Source: Macrostomum hystrix (taxonomy: Eukaryota; Platyhelminthes; Macrostomidae). Taken from it: a stretch of 64,000 bases of DNA. Under the pieces are notes generated by a model. It saw nothing but the letters and a program-made list of their open reading frames with translations. It was not told the origin of the DNA and did not search any database. Shown in pieces: positions 11,510 to 23,752 of the stretch; position 1 is the first letter of the stretch, and each line of letters begins with the position of its first letter. Where the stretch lies: positions 5,199,501 to 5,263,500 of the forward strand of contig CATNEN010000005.1 in the NCBI GenBank assembly GCA_950097015.1. Reading direction: 5' to 3'. Both the position numbers and the translations under genes were made by a program.

Positions 11510-12807
11510 GCGGGGAACAACAACAAAATACGCAAGCCCCAAACGTCAGGGAGGCGGCGTCAAATGATGCGAACCGGCGAACATGGTCCGCGCCGGTGGC
11601 AGTGTCGGGCGCCCTGGCGTCGCTCAGCAGGCAGTCGATGTAGCGGCGGGTCCGAGCCTGGCCGCGCCTGAACGGGCCCTGCAGGGTGAGCAGAAGGACG
11701 TCCTGGGTGGGCTGGCGGCAGTAGCTTTCGGCCCGAATGACGTGGCCCGCTAGTCGAAGTCGTCGCTGGCGTAGGATGGTGGACGGGCGTTGCAGCTGAG
11801 CTCTCTCGTACAGAGCCTCCGTCCCGACGCTCTCGTTAGCTTGAAAGGCCGCACGGAGCAGCCCCGAGTGCGCCGAGTCTAGCTGCCGCTCCAGCGTAGC
11901 CGTCAGCGTCCACGACTCGGTGTTGTACAGCAGGACGGTCTCGATCACCGCCTGCCACAGCCGAGCCCTCTGGCGGTCAGGCAGCGCTGTGGACTGGAGG
12001 ACGGCCCGGATCGAACGGTAGGCCGCCCATGCGAGTCCTCTGCGCCGCCGGATGTCGTCTTCCACGTTGGGCACCAGACCGCCGAGGTAAGTGAAGCGCT
12101 GGCAGCGTGCGAGCGAGATGATCTGCCCGTCTGCGCCGCGGCACGTCAGGTCCGCTGGGATGTCGGCCGGCATGGTCAGCACCTCGGTCTTAAGCGTGTT
12201 GATCACTAGGCCGACGCTTGATGCCACCTCAGCCAACCTGTCAATCTGGCGCTGGGCACCTTCGACAGTCGAGGACAGGAGGGCGAGGTCGTCGGCGTAG
12301 CCAAGCACACTGAGGCACTTCTCATCGTGGCTGCGACCGATGCGTCTGCGTAGCAGGAAGCCGTCTTCAGCCGAGGGGAGCGCAGTCCGAAGCACCCAGT
12401 CCAAGAGAAGCACGAAGAGGAACGGGGCCAGCGTGTCGCCCTGCAGCACTCCTGACGAGGTGGCAAACAGGTCGGACAGGCCGTCCGCCGTAACAACAGC
12501 AGCGCGCGTGTCGCGATACAGCGACATGACAGCGGCGACTAGCTGCGCTGGGACCCGGTAGGCACGAAGGACTAGTGGAAGCGCGGCCCTCGACACCGAG
12601 TCAAACGCCTTGCGGAAGTCGACAAACACGACGATCAGCGTTGACTGGCGGATGCGCGCCTCCTCGATGACACGGCGGAGTGCGAGGATCTGGGTTACTG
12701 TACCGCGCTGTGGCCGGAACCCGTTCTGCTCGTAACGGAGGTACGGGTCCAGCACCGACTGCAGGCGATCGAGAAGCAGTCGGTTGAAAAGCTTCGCGGT
12801 CCAGATT
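11510..12807 (-). mobile_element. 5'-truncated non-LTR retrotransposon, reverse transcriptase
   Basis: The minus strand encodes, in order, AKLFNRLLLDRLQSVLDP, NGFRPQRGTVTQ, FVDFRKAFDSV, SGVLQGDTLAPFLFVLLLD and the catalytic block YADDLALLS, then the LRLAGHVIR-type C-terminal region. These are standard LINE RT motifs, RTE/Jockey-like in style. The frame is open through the RT catalytic core to about 11445, where it runs into flanking DNA. The fingers region and endonuclease are missing because the copy is cut at about 12807, typical of incomplete reverse transcription. The 3' end carries a short ttgttgttgtt tail near 11510-11525. Confidence 0.9.
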
Positions 12808-12809
12808 GC

Positions 12810-13208
12810 TAAGATAGCAATGTGAAATTGAGATACGATTGCAATGTGAAATTGGGATACAACTGCAATTTGAAATGAGCTGAATGAGCTGCGAATAATG
12901 AGAAGGGTGTAAGTACGAAGTAAACACAGCTAAGTTTTAAATGCTCAAATACGAAGTATCAGTTTGAGTTGAGAATTTCAAGTGTCAAACAGCTCGCAAA
13001 AAAATAAAAAAAGAATTCATGAATGAATATATATCCTCTAATACGAGCTATATTAGTGAAAACAGTGGGACATTGTGAATTTGACTTCGTGAGTCTTCAG
13101 TAAGGATCGGAGATCCTTTTGTACTGATGGTTGACTGGTTGGAGTTAAAAAAAATTGGGTCACTTGTCGCGAAGACAATTTTGAGAGAGTGAATAGTTAT
13201 TGGCGTGG
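12810..13208. other. Spacer between LINE and receptor gene
   Basis: Starts with the short gcaatgtgaaatt repeats, then unique AT-rich sequence. It probably includes the 3' UTR of the receptor on the minus strand. No further features. Confidence 0.4.
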
Positions 13209-16200
13209 TTACACAGCTGTGATCAACACCTCCGCAGCTACGTCCTCTTCAGCAGCAGTAGCACCTGTGGCGGCCTGGACAGACTCTGCAGTCGCCATAG
13301 TCCTGCCAATGCTGAACCTGACTGTACCATTCTGAACCTGACGATGCCACAACCGGAGCCAGATGCGACGGAGCTCGTTTCTGTAGTTCTCATTCAGCAG
13401 GCCGTATAGCACAGGATTGGCGCAGGCGGCCAGCTGTACAGACAGCAGACAGAGGCCCTGAGCAATGGTCGGCGAGAGCTGATTGGATGCTTCGTCGGCT
13501 GACTGGCTTGATGACTGAGAATGTGCAAACAGCAGCGGGCTCGAGACCTGGCGAGTTGCAAAGTGAAACTTGACATTTCGATTGAAAACATCAGGGCGCT
13601 TACACGAGCCCGAAATTTCACAATGTGAAACATTTTGAGCTTGTAAAATGCCACAGAAAAAATATTTGGCGTTCATGCGTACCTGCTATTTAAAAATAGT
13701 CAAAAGAAGCATTTTATTTATAATCAGATGGAGTGCGTTCATCCGATAATCATTTTTCTGAGTACAAACTTTTATTAATATCAACTCACTTTTTACCTCA
13801 GATGTATGAGTCTTAGCTCAGTGGTTAGAGCTTTGAACTTCTGGACGAGATGTCGGGGTTCCAATCTTGAGACCAAGAAAAGGATTTTAGGTTCGAAAAA
13901 GCCTCAACGATACAAAGTTGGATGAGGTCAGTTTTCCGTATCACCTGACAAGTGAGGGGTCAGTGGCAGAGCGGTCTAACGCGTTTGCCTCTCGCACCAA
14001 GGTCCCTGAGCTCGATTCCGCGGCGAGGCCACATTCATTTGGGGCGCAGCCGCGGAGAGAAGGCTTGGTGCAATTTACGCCAATTTACAATGAGAGTGTA
14101 CACTGCCTGGCAATGAGGCAATAAGAGAGTCAGAGCGGATGTTCGCAGCTGTGTGAGTGTGTGCTCAGGAGTCAGCGGAATGGGCGGAATTGCCTGAAGT
14201 CTCGCTGGCTGCGTCTCTACTGTCACCAAATGATGTCCCATTGTCTGCAGCCCTCCTGCAATTATTATTATTGTTACCAGACACTGATAAACATAGCGTT
14301 GCGTCCTTCAAACCTCTTGCTTCTCGCTCAGTCGCCACAGCCGCATATCTTGCAGCAGGTTGAACACCGAGAGCGGCAGCCATGCTACGCCGAACAAAGT
14401 GGCCACTCCGACCAGCAGTCGGTTGGCGCGCCTCTGACGTCGCTGCTCCCGACGTCGCCTCAACGGAGGCAGGACAGCCAATCGACGCGCGAGGCGATTT
14501 CGCACCAGGACAGCCGCGAACAGCAGGGCAGCCAGTGGCAGTGCGTACTGGGCGCACATGCAGGCGCCACTGTATGCCACTTTGAGTTCGCGAACAAACC
14601 GACCGACGGTGGCTTCGCCGCAGGCCTGACCGGAGGTTCCAGCGGCGCTGTCTAGGCGCAGCAGATCTCCGGTTAGTTCGCCGAACCAGAGCGCCGGCGA
14701 GGAGGCCGTCAGAGCCGCCAACCAGATGGTTGCTATGGCGATGCGGCTGCCCCGACCGGCAGGACCAGAGGCCGATAGCGGACGAAGGACGGCCTGGTAC
14801 GGTCGGATTTGAGGTGAAATCTTTGTAGCTGGGGCTTATCAAAGGCCTCAGAGATTCAAGGGAGTAATTATATTCATCTGAAGCTTATTTTTAGCAGAGT
14901 TTGCTGTTATTTTTCTCCTATATATTTGTTTGCTCGGCAGAGTATGATCAACAAACGCTAGTTGCCTGATATACTTCACCACAGAATAATATCACCTTTA
15001 ATACTTCAATTAGTATGTTATTACTTTCCCACTAATCGATTAAAAGAAAACTTAGAAAACGTAGGCACTAAACCCAGTTAGGCTGATGTAGAGTCTATTG
15101 TTCGGCGCATCCAAAGGCCGCGTACAGTACATGGAGGGGTTCGATACGGCTACTGCTACCATTTGAGTAACAATTACAGTAGAAAGACTCTAGGGGGGTA
15201 TTTAAACAACTCACATTATCTTTTTTTCTGTAACTCCTAATACTTAATCAATCGCCGTGAAAATGCAGAACACTCGGATTAAGATCCGAGATATTCAACG
15301 ACTCTCGTCGTGGCGTCGTGCATAATTTTTTGCATGCCAAATCACACATTATGTAATCATGTCGGCTGCTAATATTGGGTATATTTTATGAATATGCAAT
15401 GTTAGTTGTCCTTGTCACCTGAATATATCGATGATTCTGACGTCGGACAGCTTTGAAAGTAAGTTTATAGTAAATAAAGGTTGTAGCCTAGTGGTTAGGG
15501 CGTCGGACTCACGACTTGAAGGTCGGGGGTTCGATTCCCGTCTCCACTTAAAAAATTTGTGTCCTTTAGGAAGACACTAAACTCTGCATTGCTTCAGTTC
15601 ACCCAGCTGTTAAATGGGAGGATGGGTGTGGCGCCTCCCACCCAGTCCATGGACTGAACAGCTGCACGCAGCCTTCAGATGCGCCGCGCAATAGCTGCGG
15701 CTGTGCTGTCGGCTGCACATCTGACCCGATTAGGGCAGGTGTAATCAATTATTATTATTATTATCGTGTAAAATGTTGGAAGAAATGTTAAAAGGGTGGA
15801 AAATGTTGACTCATCCGATGGACTGACTTTCACGAAAATGAGTCATTCCGTTTAAAAGCTACCGTGGTATTTTCCCAGGGGGAAATAGTGTGGTATTTCT
15901 ACTGTTAAACACGTAAATCACCTACCTGTTCTATGGGTTCAACACGTTGTTCGCTTCACTCCAAAAAATATTAGAAAATTTTAGAGATTTTTTATCATTT
16001 GGGTGTGGCAAAAATGCTAGCAATGAGCTCTAAGCTGTCTTAAAACTGTACTTTTACGCGAGAAAATTTTACTGAATATTTATTGCTCGCGTTGAAAATT
16101 AATTTTTTTGACTGCATCTGAGGAGTCAAATTTTGAGCGGATTTAAATTGCTTTATTGCTTTTATTATTATTACATTTTTAATGGTTCAATGCCTGCGAA

Positions 16201-19200
16201 TTTCAAAATGCTGTCCTCATGTCCCCTTTTCTCAGAACATAAGGGTTTCCTAGATGCCGGAACTGACGTGCTGGCTAGAATGAATGCCCTCTTTGAAATT
16301 CGGGTCAGGCATTTTCAATATAATTTAAATTCATGCACTTGAAAATGCGAGTGATGCCATTCGTATGATACCGATTTTTAGGGCAATTAGAATCTAGGAT
16401 CGAAAGACGGCCAGGTGTTAGACTGACAAATGAGGTGTTAGTCTGACTAATGCGGAATTAGATAAACTAGATGAGGTGTTCGATAGACTAAATGAAGTGT
16501 TAGATTGACTAAATGAAGTGTTAGATTGACTAAATTAGGTGTTAGATTGACTAAATGAAGTGTTAGATTGACTAATGAGATGTTAGTTAGACTAATGAGG
16601 TGTTAGATTGACGAATGAGGTGTTAGTTAGACTAATGAGGTGTTAGTTAGACTAATGAGGTGTTAGATTGACGAATGAGGTGTTAGTTAGACTAATGAGG
16701 TGTTAGTTAGATTAATGAGGTGTTAGTTTGACTAATGAGGTGTTTGTTAGACTAATGAGGTGTTGGACTGACAAAAATTTTTATAGCTAGAGGCGCTAGA
16801 AGTAATTTAGAACAATAATTATAGGGCTAGACATTGAGTAGAGCATCAGATAGAACCATGGGAATGATTTCCCGCTAAGCAAGATTGCTATTTACAACGG
16901 CGAAGAACAGACGGAATGTTTTGCGGTCTTAGGGCTGGAATTTTCAAGAAAAACATCAGCGACAGCGCACAACTGAACTCAAATAAGAGTACTTAGCATT
17001 TCAGGATAAGAGCTAGCTTTCATCAGCCGAGTCTAAACAGCCTTTGCTGAACTCATTCAGTCAATCAGGGCTTTCTGAGAATCGTTCGGAATGACTTAAA
17101 CTTAGACGAATAAAAACCTGTGCAACCTAATCAATGAAAATTGCCTTGCTATGAAAATCGAGAATTTGAATAATATTAAGTTATTTTTATTAGAGGAGGG
17201 CTGCGGGCAATTACACATCATTTGGTGACACTAGACACGCAGCCAGCGAGGAGGCAATTCTGCCCATTTCGCTGACTCCTGAGCACAAAAGCACACAGGT
17301 GTGTACATCTGCCCTGACTTTCTTATGGTCAGGCAGTGTGCACTTCACTGTGCCTTGGAGGTTGGCCCTCAATGGCGTAAATTGTACGACAAGCCCCAGT
17401 CTTCTCTCCGCGGCGGCGCCCCAAACGAATGTGGCCTCGCCGCGGAATCGAGCTCAGGGACCTTGGTGCGAGAGGCGAACGCGTTAGACCGCTCTGCCAC
17501 CCACCCCCCAAGAATTTGAAAAATATTCTTTTCTACAATAGTAACTGTTGAGTCGCTGTGGGCGCTGTGTCCCTTGGGGCCATAGAATAATCTCCTCACT
17601 GATGAATTTTCATTTTTAGTAGCTATATCAATTATGGACTGTGTGGAGTTGACGGGTGAAAGGCGATATTGCCCGAACTGCAGACAATGAGCCACGCTAT
17701 GGGAAAATTCTACTTGCTCTGCATTCGAAAATTCCATTTGGGATCAGCGGGGTGTACAATTGCAACCTTTCATATAAATCAGCCAGTCAACTGATTCCTT
17801 GTGGCTGTGAATCTCTCATCTCATATCTTCTCTCGACTGTCTCATCTCTCCCGTGCCTCATCTCTCCCGCGTCTAATCTCTCCCGTGTCTTATCTATCCC
17901 CTGTAACATCCTTCCAGTCGTCTAATCTCTTGCTTGCCTAATATCTCCCGTGTCTCATCTCTCCCGTGTCTCATCTCTCCCGTGTCTCATCTCTCCCGTG
18001 TCTCATCTCTCCCGTGTCTCATCTCTCCCGTGTCTCATCTTCATCTACCTCAGTATCTCATCTCTCCCGTGTCTCATCTCTCCCGTGTCTCATCTCTCCC
18101 GTGTCTCATCTCTCCCGTGTCTCATCTCTCCCGTGTCTCATCTCTCCCGTGTCTCATCTTCATCTACCTCAGTATCTCATCTCTCCCGTGTCTCATCTCT
18201 CCCGTGTCTCATCTCTCCCGTGTCTCATCTCTCCCGTGTCTCATCTTCATCTACCTCAGTATCTCATCTCTCCCGTGTCTCATCTCTCCCGTGTCTCATC
18301 TCTCCCGTGTCTCATCTTCATCTACCTCAGTATCTCATCTCTCCCGTGTCTCATCTCTCCCGTGTCTTATCTCTCCCGTGTCTCATCTCTCCCGTGTCTC
18401 ATCTCTCCCGTGTCTCATCTTCATCTACCTCAGTATCTCATCTCTCCCGTGTCTCATCTCTCCCGTGTCTCATCTCTCCCGTGTCTCATCTTCATCTACC
18501 TCAGTATCTCATCTCTCCCGTGTCTCATCTCTCCCGTGTCTCATCTCTCCCGTGTCTCATCTTCATCTACCTCAGTATCTCATCTCTCCCGTGTCTCATC
18601 TCTCCCGTGTCTTATCTCTCCCGTGTCTCATCTCTCCCCTGTCTCATCTCTCCCGTGTCTCATCTTCATCTACCTCAGTATCTCATCTCTCCCGTGTCTC
18701 ATCTCTCCCGTGTCTTATCTCTCCCGTGTCTCATCTCTCCCGTGTCTCATCTCTCCCGTGTCTCATCTCTCCCGTGTCTCATCTTCATCTACCTCAGTAT
18801 CTCATCTCTCCCGTGTCTCATCTCTCCCGTGTCTCATCTTCATCTACCTCAGTATCTCATCTCTCCCGTGTCTCATCTCTCCCGTGTCTTATCTCTCCCG
18901 TGTCTCATCTCTCCCGTGTCTCATCTCTCCCGTGTCTCATCTTCATCTACCTCAGTATCTCATCTCTCCCGTGTCTCATCTCTCCCGTGTCTCATCTTCA
19001 TCTACCTCAGTATCTCATCTCTCCCGTGTCTCATCTCTTCCGTGCTTCATCTCTCCCGTGTCTCATCTCTCCCGTGTCTCATGTCTACGCTGTCAATTTC
19101 GCCAGCTAGTTTGGATTCTCTTTCGGCTCAAGATTTTCATATGGTCGCTGATGAAAAACATAAAAGCTGACATAAATGTTTTCATCTCATATTCCCTACT

Positions 19201-21055
19201 GACTCTTTATATAGAAGGTGTTGAATGCGGTCCAATGTATAACTATCAATCAATCCATCGTGTGCTAGGGTCGTCAGTCACCCTTTAGTCTAGGTTGAGA
19301 TCCATATGCTTCAAAATGCAGGTAATAGTACTAGTTATAATAATAGTTTTTACTGCAATACAATCTATACAGCCAATGGTCATATGTACGAGTATGTGCG
19401 TATTTCCCTTCTCAGATTTCGGATATCAAATGAAAAGCATCAGGAGGTAGGACGCTAGAGAACGACTTGTGAAGAACACACGGACTTACTAAATCGTTAG
19501 TAAGGTGTCCTTTGTACTATTAATACTAGTTCAGCAGTTCGTTTGAGAAGGACGAAGGATGGGTGTGAAAAAGATTCTGGCTTTGTACTCAAATTGTTCT
19601 CACACCCGAGGTGGCAAGGGAGGCATGCTCGCATGAGCAACATAATGAAATTACTGTTTCTGCTGAGCACCTGGGCAAACTGCAGGCCTAAATTTGATTT
19701 CAATGGGGATTCGTTTGCGCATTGCATCCCGAAGACTAGTTTGCTTTGAAGATGAAAGAAAACAGCTGCGCGTTGGACGCTTCAATCTGCGTGCCTCTGG
19801 ATTATACAGGCTAAAGAGCTTCAACAAAGCAAAAAATTTAGCTTACGCAATTCGTTCTTCGGATAACAGGTCGAAAACGTTTTGAAATCAATAATTTCTA
19901 GCTCGCATTGTAACCGTGGGGCTAGTGATAAAAACCTTAACAGCAGAACAACCAAGGGGGCATTGACAATTTTTTGTGCTGCACCCGAACAGAGCAACGC
20001 AAGCACACGAAACTCAAGAACACGGGCCAACTTTTTGCTGCGCATCTTCTGAAACAATAATCAAGTCGCCAGCTCTCCAGACCGTCAAGATATTCAATGT
20101 TTCTGGCTGAAGGTCATATCTTTTCTGTAAGCGCTAGTGTAGGTCATCTACCTTTATCTAGACGGATTTGCTGGAACAATTCGCACTAAACAGTTCAAAT
20201 TAACGATTAGGGAAAATTATGTTGACTCAAATTAGTTTATAAACAATATTTTATTACACCTGCCCCTATCAGGCCAGGTGTGCATTCGACAGCTCAGTCG
20301 CAGCTATTGCGCGGCGAATCTGAAGGCTGCGTGCCCCAGCTGATGCTGGTACCCATTTAACACCTGGGTGAACTGAAGCAATGTAGAGTTTAGTTGACTA
20401 GCTGAAAGACACAAATAGTTCTAGTGGATTCAGGAATCGAACCCTCGACCCTCAAAACAAAGATGTTTATTAAAAATTAAAGACAAAAATTCCCGAACAG
20501 CGATACCTGACAGCGATCAATAGCGATGGCCGTGACGGTGAAGGTAGAAACGAACAGGCTGACCCCAGTGAGTGCGTTGACCACCTTGCAGATGACCAGA
20601 CCCGCTTCCCAGCTGCGGTGCGGGAAAAACAGACGCCGAATGTTGCAGGGCTGGGTCACAGTGCACAGGAGGAATTCGGAGGCAGCTAGATTGGTCACCA
20701 GCCAGTCCGTAGCCGAGAATGAGTCGCCGTAGGTTGGCCGTCGTTTATGAATTCGCCTCCAACGCACGCATGCCACTAGGAGAAGCAGCATGTTGCCAAC
20801 AGTGCCAATGACAAGCAGGCAGATTAGCACAATGAGCAGTGGTTTGAGGCTGTGCAATTCTTTGATCAGTTCATTGGCAGTCTCAACCAATAGAGCTCGC
20901 ACAGCATTAGCAGACCTGGTGTCGTTTCGGCACTGATAAAATTGCAACAGGCGCTTAGGATCCATCGCCTGGTGACCGCTAGCTGGCAGCAGGTGGCGCA
21001 GACAGGAACTCTGAGCAGATTTCTCTGTCATGCTGATGTAAAAAGAGACAAACAT
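13209..21055 (-). CDS. Rhodopsin-family peptide-type GPCR, three exons
   Basis: Exons: 21055-20507, 14793-14314, 13547-13209, all phase 0, giving about 455 aa. Exon 1 holds an N-terminus with an NDT glycosylation site, TM1 (about 72-96, with the GN motif), TM2 (NLAASEFLLC) and TM3 ending DRC. The donor is cag|gtatcg. Exon 2 resumes as AVLRPLS and covers TM4, the second extracellular loop with Cys, TM5, a basic third loop and TM6 (FGVAWLPLSVFNLLQD). Exon 3 holds TM7 with NPVLYG and a cytoplasmic tail. The VRPLS-like loop and WLPLxVFNLLQD resemble NPY/NPF-type receptors. Unusual residues: E127 where class A has Asp 2.50, DRC for DRY, and AWLP for CWxP. The start could instead be M9 or M31. Intron 1 (5.7 kb) carries SINEs and a minisatellite. 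Confidence 0.85.
13806..13880 (+). repeat. tRNA-like pseudogene or SINE head
   Basis: tagctcagtggttagagc resembles an A box and ggggttccaatc a B box, but the arms do not fold into a clean tRNA. It is most likely the head of a third, decayed SINE family in receptor intron 2. Confidence 0.4.
13960..14275 (+). repeat. SINE family A, full-length copy
   Basis: The tRNA-derived head (gtggcagagcggtctaacgc, then gagctcgattccgcg) is followed by a body containing gcgcagccgcggagagaagg and ends in an attattatt tail. Other copies: 17190-17512 (-), 29265-29520 (-), 31728-32068 (-), 51985-52210 (+), 53066-53670 (+) and 57036-57392 (+). This copy abuts the 3' edge of receptor exon 2 inside intron 2. Confidence 0.85.
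15474..15765 (+). repeat. SINE family B, full-length copy
   Basis: The tRNA-derived head has gcctagtggttagggcg as A-box region and gggttcgattccc as B box. The body contains gtccatggactgaacagctg and cgcgcaatagctgcg, with an aattattatt tail. Other copies: 20236-20456 (-), 27690-27985 (-), 62485-62745 (-), and fragments at 34105-34150 and 46050-46105. It shares the caattattatt-type 3' end with family A. Located in receptor intron 1. Confidence 0.85.
16428..16772. repeat. 20-bp minisatellite in receptor intron 1
   Basis: About 17 degenerate copies of taatgaggtgttagttagac with frequent substitutions and a few indels. Non-coding. Confidence 0.85.
17190..17512 (-). repeat. SINE family A copy
   Basis: Antisense copy in receptor intron 1. 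It runs from the 3' end (gagggctgcgggcaatta) to the tRNA head (complement of gtggcagagcggtctaacgc) at 17480-17503. Confidence 0.8.
17815..19130. repeat. 16-bp minisatellite with higher-order punctuation
   Basis: Units of tctcccgtgtctcatc, the same sequence found inside the hAT-type MITEs, interrupted about a dozen times by a 23-bp spacer containing catctacctcagtatctc. Two to seven 16-bp units separate the spacers. The end (ctgtcaatttcgccagctag, about 19090) resembles a diverged right arm of the MITE family, so this is probably an expanded, decayed member. It lies in receptor intron 1. Predicted ORFs across it are artefacts. Confidence 0.9.
19135..20235. other. Receptor intron 1, unique part
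   Basis: No repeats or coding segments recognised in either strand. Confidence 0.4.
20236..20456 (-). repeat. SINE family B copy
   Basis: Antisense copy immediately downstream of receptor exon 1. The head (tggattcaggaatcgaaccc) lies at 20428-20447 and the body (cgcagctattgcgcggcgaa) near 20297. Confidence 0.75.
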
Positions 21056-21059
21056 TTAT

Positions 21060-21970
21060 CAACAAAAATGCAATGATTCAATGAAATTTGACACTTACTT
21101 GTTTTTTTCCAAGGAAAAGAGCTGACGCTTAGTTTGGAAATTCAAGTGCAGCACTCGATTGGGCATATCACTGCATGGCGAGCAGCTTTTGTAACGAGTA
21201 TGAAGGTGACATAGGTCCCCTAGTATCATTGGATGCTTTTTTTAACCAATCAAATTTTCTAGACCGAGGTGCTGTCTCACTTAACATGAAATATCTTTAG
21301 ATTTTACATCATCTCATATTTTGACAAACATTTATAACAAGTAATACAGAATTTACGTGTAAATTATTAAAATAATATTCCAATATTTTTAACACATCTT
21401 TGTGAGCTGCAATCAATTTAAACAAAAAATAGAACACAGAGTTGCGCTTTTCTTGAAAAATTAATTAAACTTTTCTCGTCTTTCTCTTTCAGTGAAAAAT
21501 TTTTAACGCGTACATTAGTTCTTCTCTGTAGTTTTCTGTAGTCTGTAATTGTTTTCTTAAACTGCTCGATTCAGGGAACTGTTAGAAGGGAAAAAATTTA
21601 AACTGGGAAACTGTTGAGACAACTGTTAGACAAAGAAAACTATTAGACAAAAACTGTTAGATATTAAAAGCCAGTTTTTGCCTCTAGGCTTTTCAGACAT
21701 CTAGTGTTTGATAGTAACTTTAATTTAATCAGAGTGATTAACACGTGATTAGAATGAGTTTATCGGAACTCTGTCACATTATTAAAAATGCAAAGGCGGA
21801 GACGGTCGCTACAGAATTATTTCAGCAATGGATTCAATTAATGGCAATGCAGATTCTATTTGTCTCCAGTCTAGCGTTTCTTAAAGAATTCGAAAGGATT
21901 TTTTAGCTCGGAGGAAGGGATTGAAATAAAGCTTTCTATCTTCGTAAAATTCGGCTTCTGGAGCACTACA
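21060..21970. other. Upstream region of the receptor gene
   Basis: AT-rich DNA without recognised coding segments. It should contain the receptor promoter and possibly a 5' non-coding exon, but no clear TATA or splice site decides this. A short degenerate run of aactgttaga motifs lies around 21580-21660. Confidence 0.35.
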
Positions 21971-21974
21971 AATC

Positions 21975-22590
21975 ATGGAGACTGACTGTGAATGGGTGGA
22001 GAGTGACTGTGAATGGGTGGAGAGTGACTGTGAATGGGTGGAGTGCTACTGTGAATGGATGGAGAGTGACAGTGAATGGATGGAGAGTGACAGTGAATGG
22101 GTGGAGAGTGACTGTGATTGGGTGGAGAGTGACTGTGAATGGGTGGAGAGTGACTATGAATTGGTGGAGAGTGACTGTGAATGGGTGGAGAGTGACTGTG
22201 AATGGGTGGAGAGTGACTGTGAATTGGTGGAGAGTGACTGTGAATTGGTGGAGAGTGACTGTGAATGGGTGGAGAGTGACTGTGAATGGAGGGAGAGTGA
22301 CTGTGTATGGGTGGAGAATGACTATGAATTGGTGGAGAGTGACTGTGAATGGGTGGAGAGTGACAGTGAATGGATGGAGAGTGACTGTGAATGGGTGGAG
22401 AGTGACAGTGAATGGATGGAGAGTGACAGTGAATGGGTGGAGAGTGACTGTGAATGGGTGGAGAGTGACAGTGAATGGGTGGAGAGTGACAGTGAATGGG
22501 TGGAGAGTGACAGTGAATGGGTGGAGAGTGACAGTGAATGGGTGGAGAGTGACAGTGAATGGATGGAGAATGACTGTGAATGGATGGATT
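21975..22590. repeat. 21-bp minisatellite, open in frame
   Basis: About 29 copies of a 21-bp unit (gtgactgtgaatgggtggag plus a). Since 21 is a multiple of 3, one frame reads a heptad (SDCEWVE with C/S and V/M changes) from an ATG at 21975 to a TAG at 22599. No splice sites, signal peptide or non-repeat coding sequence accompany it, so it is treated as non-coding. Confidence 0.85.
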
Positions 22591-22994
22591 TTAGCAGATA
22601 GTTGGGCAATGAGTTTAGATTTGAGAGCAGTGCATTTACTAATTGGTACATTGTATACTCGTACTAGTCTGAGACTTCAGTTTTCTATGCCGAAATAATA
22701 AAAGTGTAAAAGTAAAGTACACTTTGGGCTGGCAATTTAGAGTGAAAATATATTTAATTCCGTAAAATTTTCACCACTAAGATCTCTGAGAGCAATGTGA
22801 CAGCTTATTAATATTTTGTGGCATGCAAAATGGTCGGGTGTGTCTTTTGGCTTTATCTCGTCTAGTTATAAAACAGCAAAATCACTGCTGTCATTTTATT
22901 AGCGGCTCAAAAAACACATTGAATCCTTTAAGAAACGCAAAGTTTCTTTGTAGCAAATAGAGTCTGAATTTCCATTAATTTAATGCATTGCTGT

Positions 22995-23752
22995 ACAGTC
23001 CGTTGTGTCTGTAGGGACAGTCTGTTGTGTCTGTAGGGACAGTCTGTTGTGTCTGTAGGGACAGTCTGTTGTGTCTGTAGGGACAGTCTGTTGTATCTGT
23101 AGGGACAGTCTGTTGTATCTGTAGGGACAGTCTGTTGTATCTGTAGGGACAGTCTGTTGTATCTGTAGGGACAGTCTGTTGTGTCTGTAGGGACAGTCTG
23201 TTGTGTCTGTAGGGACAGTCTGTTGTGTCTGTAGGGACAGTCTGTTGTATCTGTAGGGACAGTCTGTTGTATCTGTAGGGACAGTCTGTTGTATCTGTAG
23301 GGACAGTCTGTTGTGTCTGTAGGGACAGTCTGTTGTGTCTGTAGGGACAGTCTGTTGTATCTGTAGGGACAGTCTGTTGTGTATGTAGGGACAGTCTGTT
23401 GTGTCTGTAGGGACAGTCTGTTGTGTCTGTAGGGACAGTCTGTTGTGTCTGTAGGGACAGTCTGTTGTGTATGTAGGGACAGTCTGTTGTGTCTGTAGGG
23501 ACAGTCTGTTGTGTCTGTAGGGACAGTCTGTTGTGTCTGTAGGGACAGTCTGTTGTGTATGTAGGGACAGTCTGTTGTATCTGTAGGGACAGTCTGTTGT
23601 GTCTGTAGGGACAGTCTGTTGTATCTGTAGGGACAGTCTGTTGTGTCTGTAGGGACAGTCTGTTGTATCTGTAGGGACAGTCTGTTGTGTCTGTAGGGAC
23701 AGTCTGTTGTATCTGTAGGGACAGTCTGTTGTATCTGTAGGGACAGTCTGTT
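22995..23752. repeat. 22-bp minisatellite
   Basis: About 34 nearly identical copies of acagtctgttgtgtctgtag plus gg, with gtg/gta/tat variants. All three minus frames are open because the unit is 22 bp. Confidence 0.95.

Noticed and set aside
12206-12561. Extra ORFs on both strands over the LINE
   Set aside because: Shadows of the reverse-transcriptase frame, which carries all catalytic motifs.
15474-15545. Functional tRNA gene
   Set aside because: It has A- and B-box-like sequence but lacks clean arms and continues into a repeated SINE body found at several other places.
17934-19288. Ser/Leu-rich ORFs of about 400 codons
   Set aside because: 16-bp minisatellite artefact inside the receptor intron, on the opposite strand to the gene.
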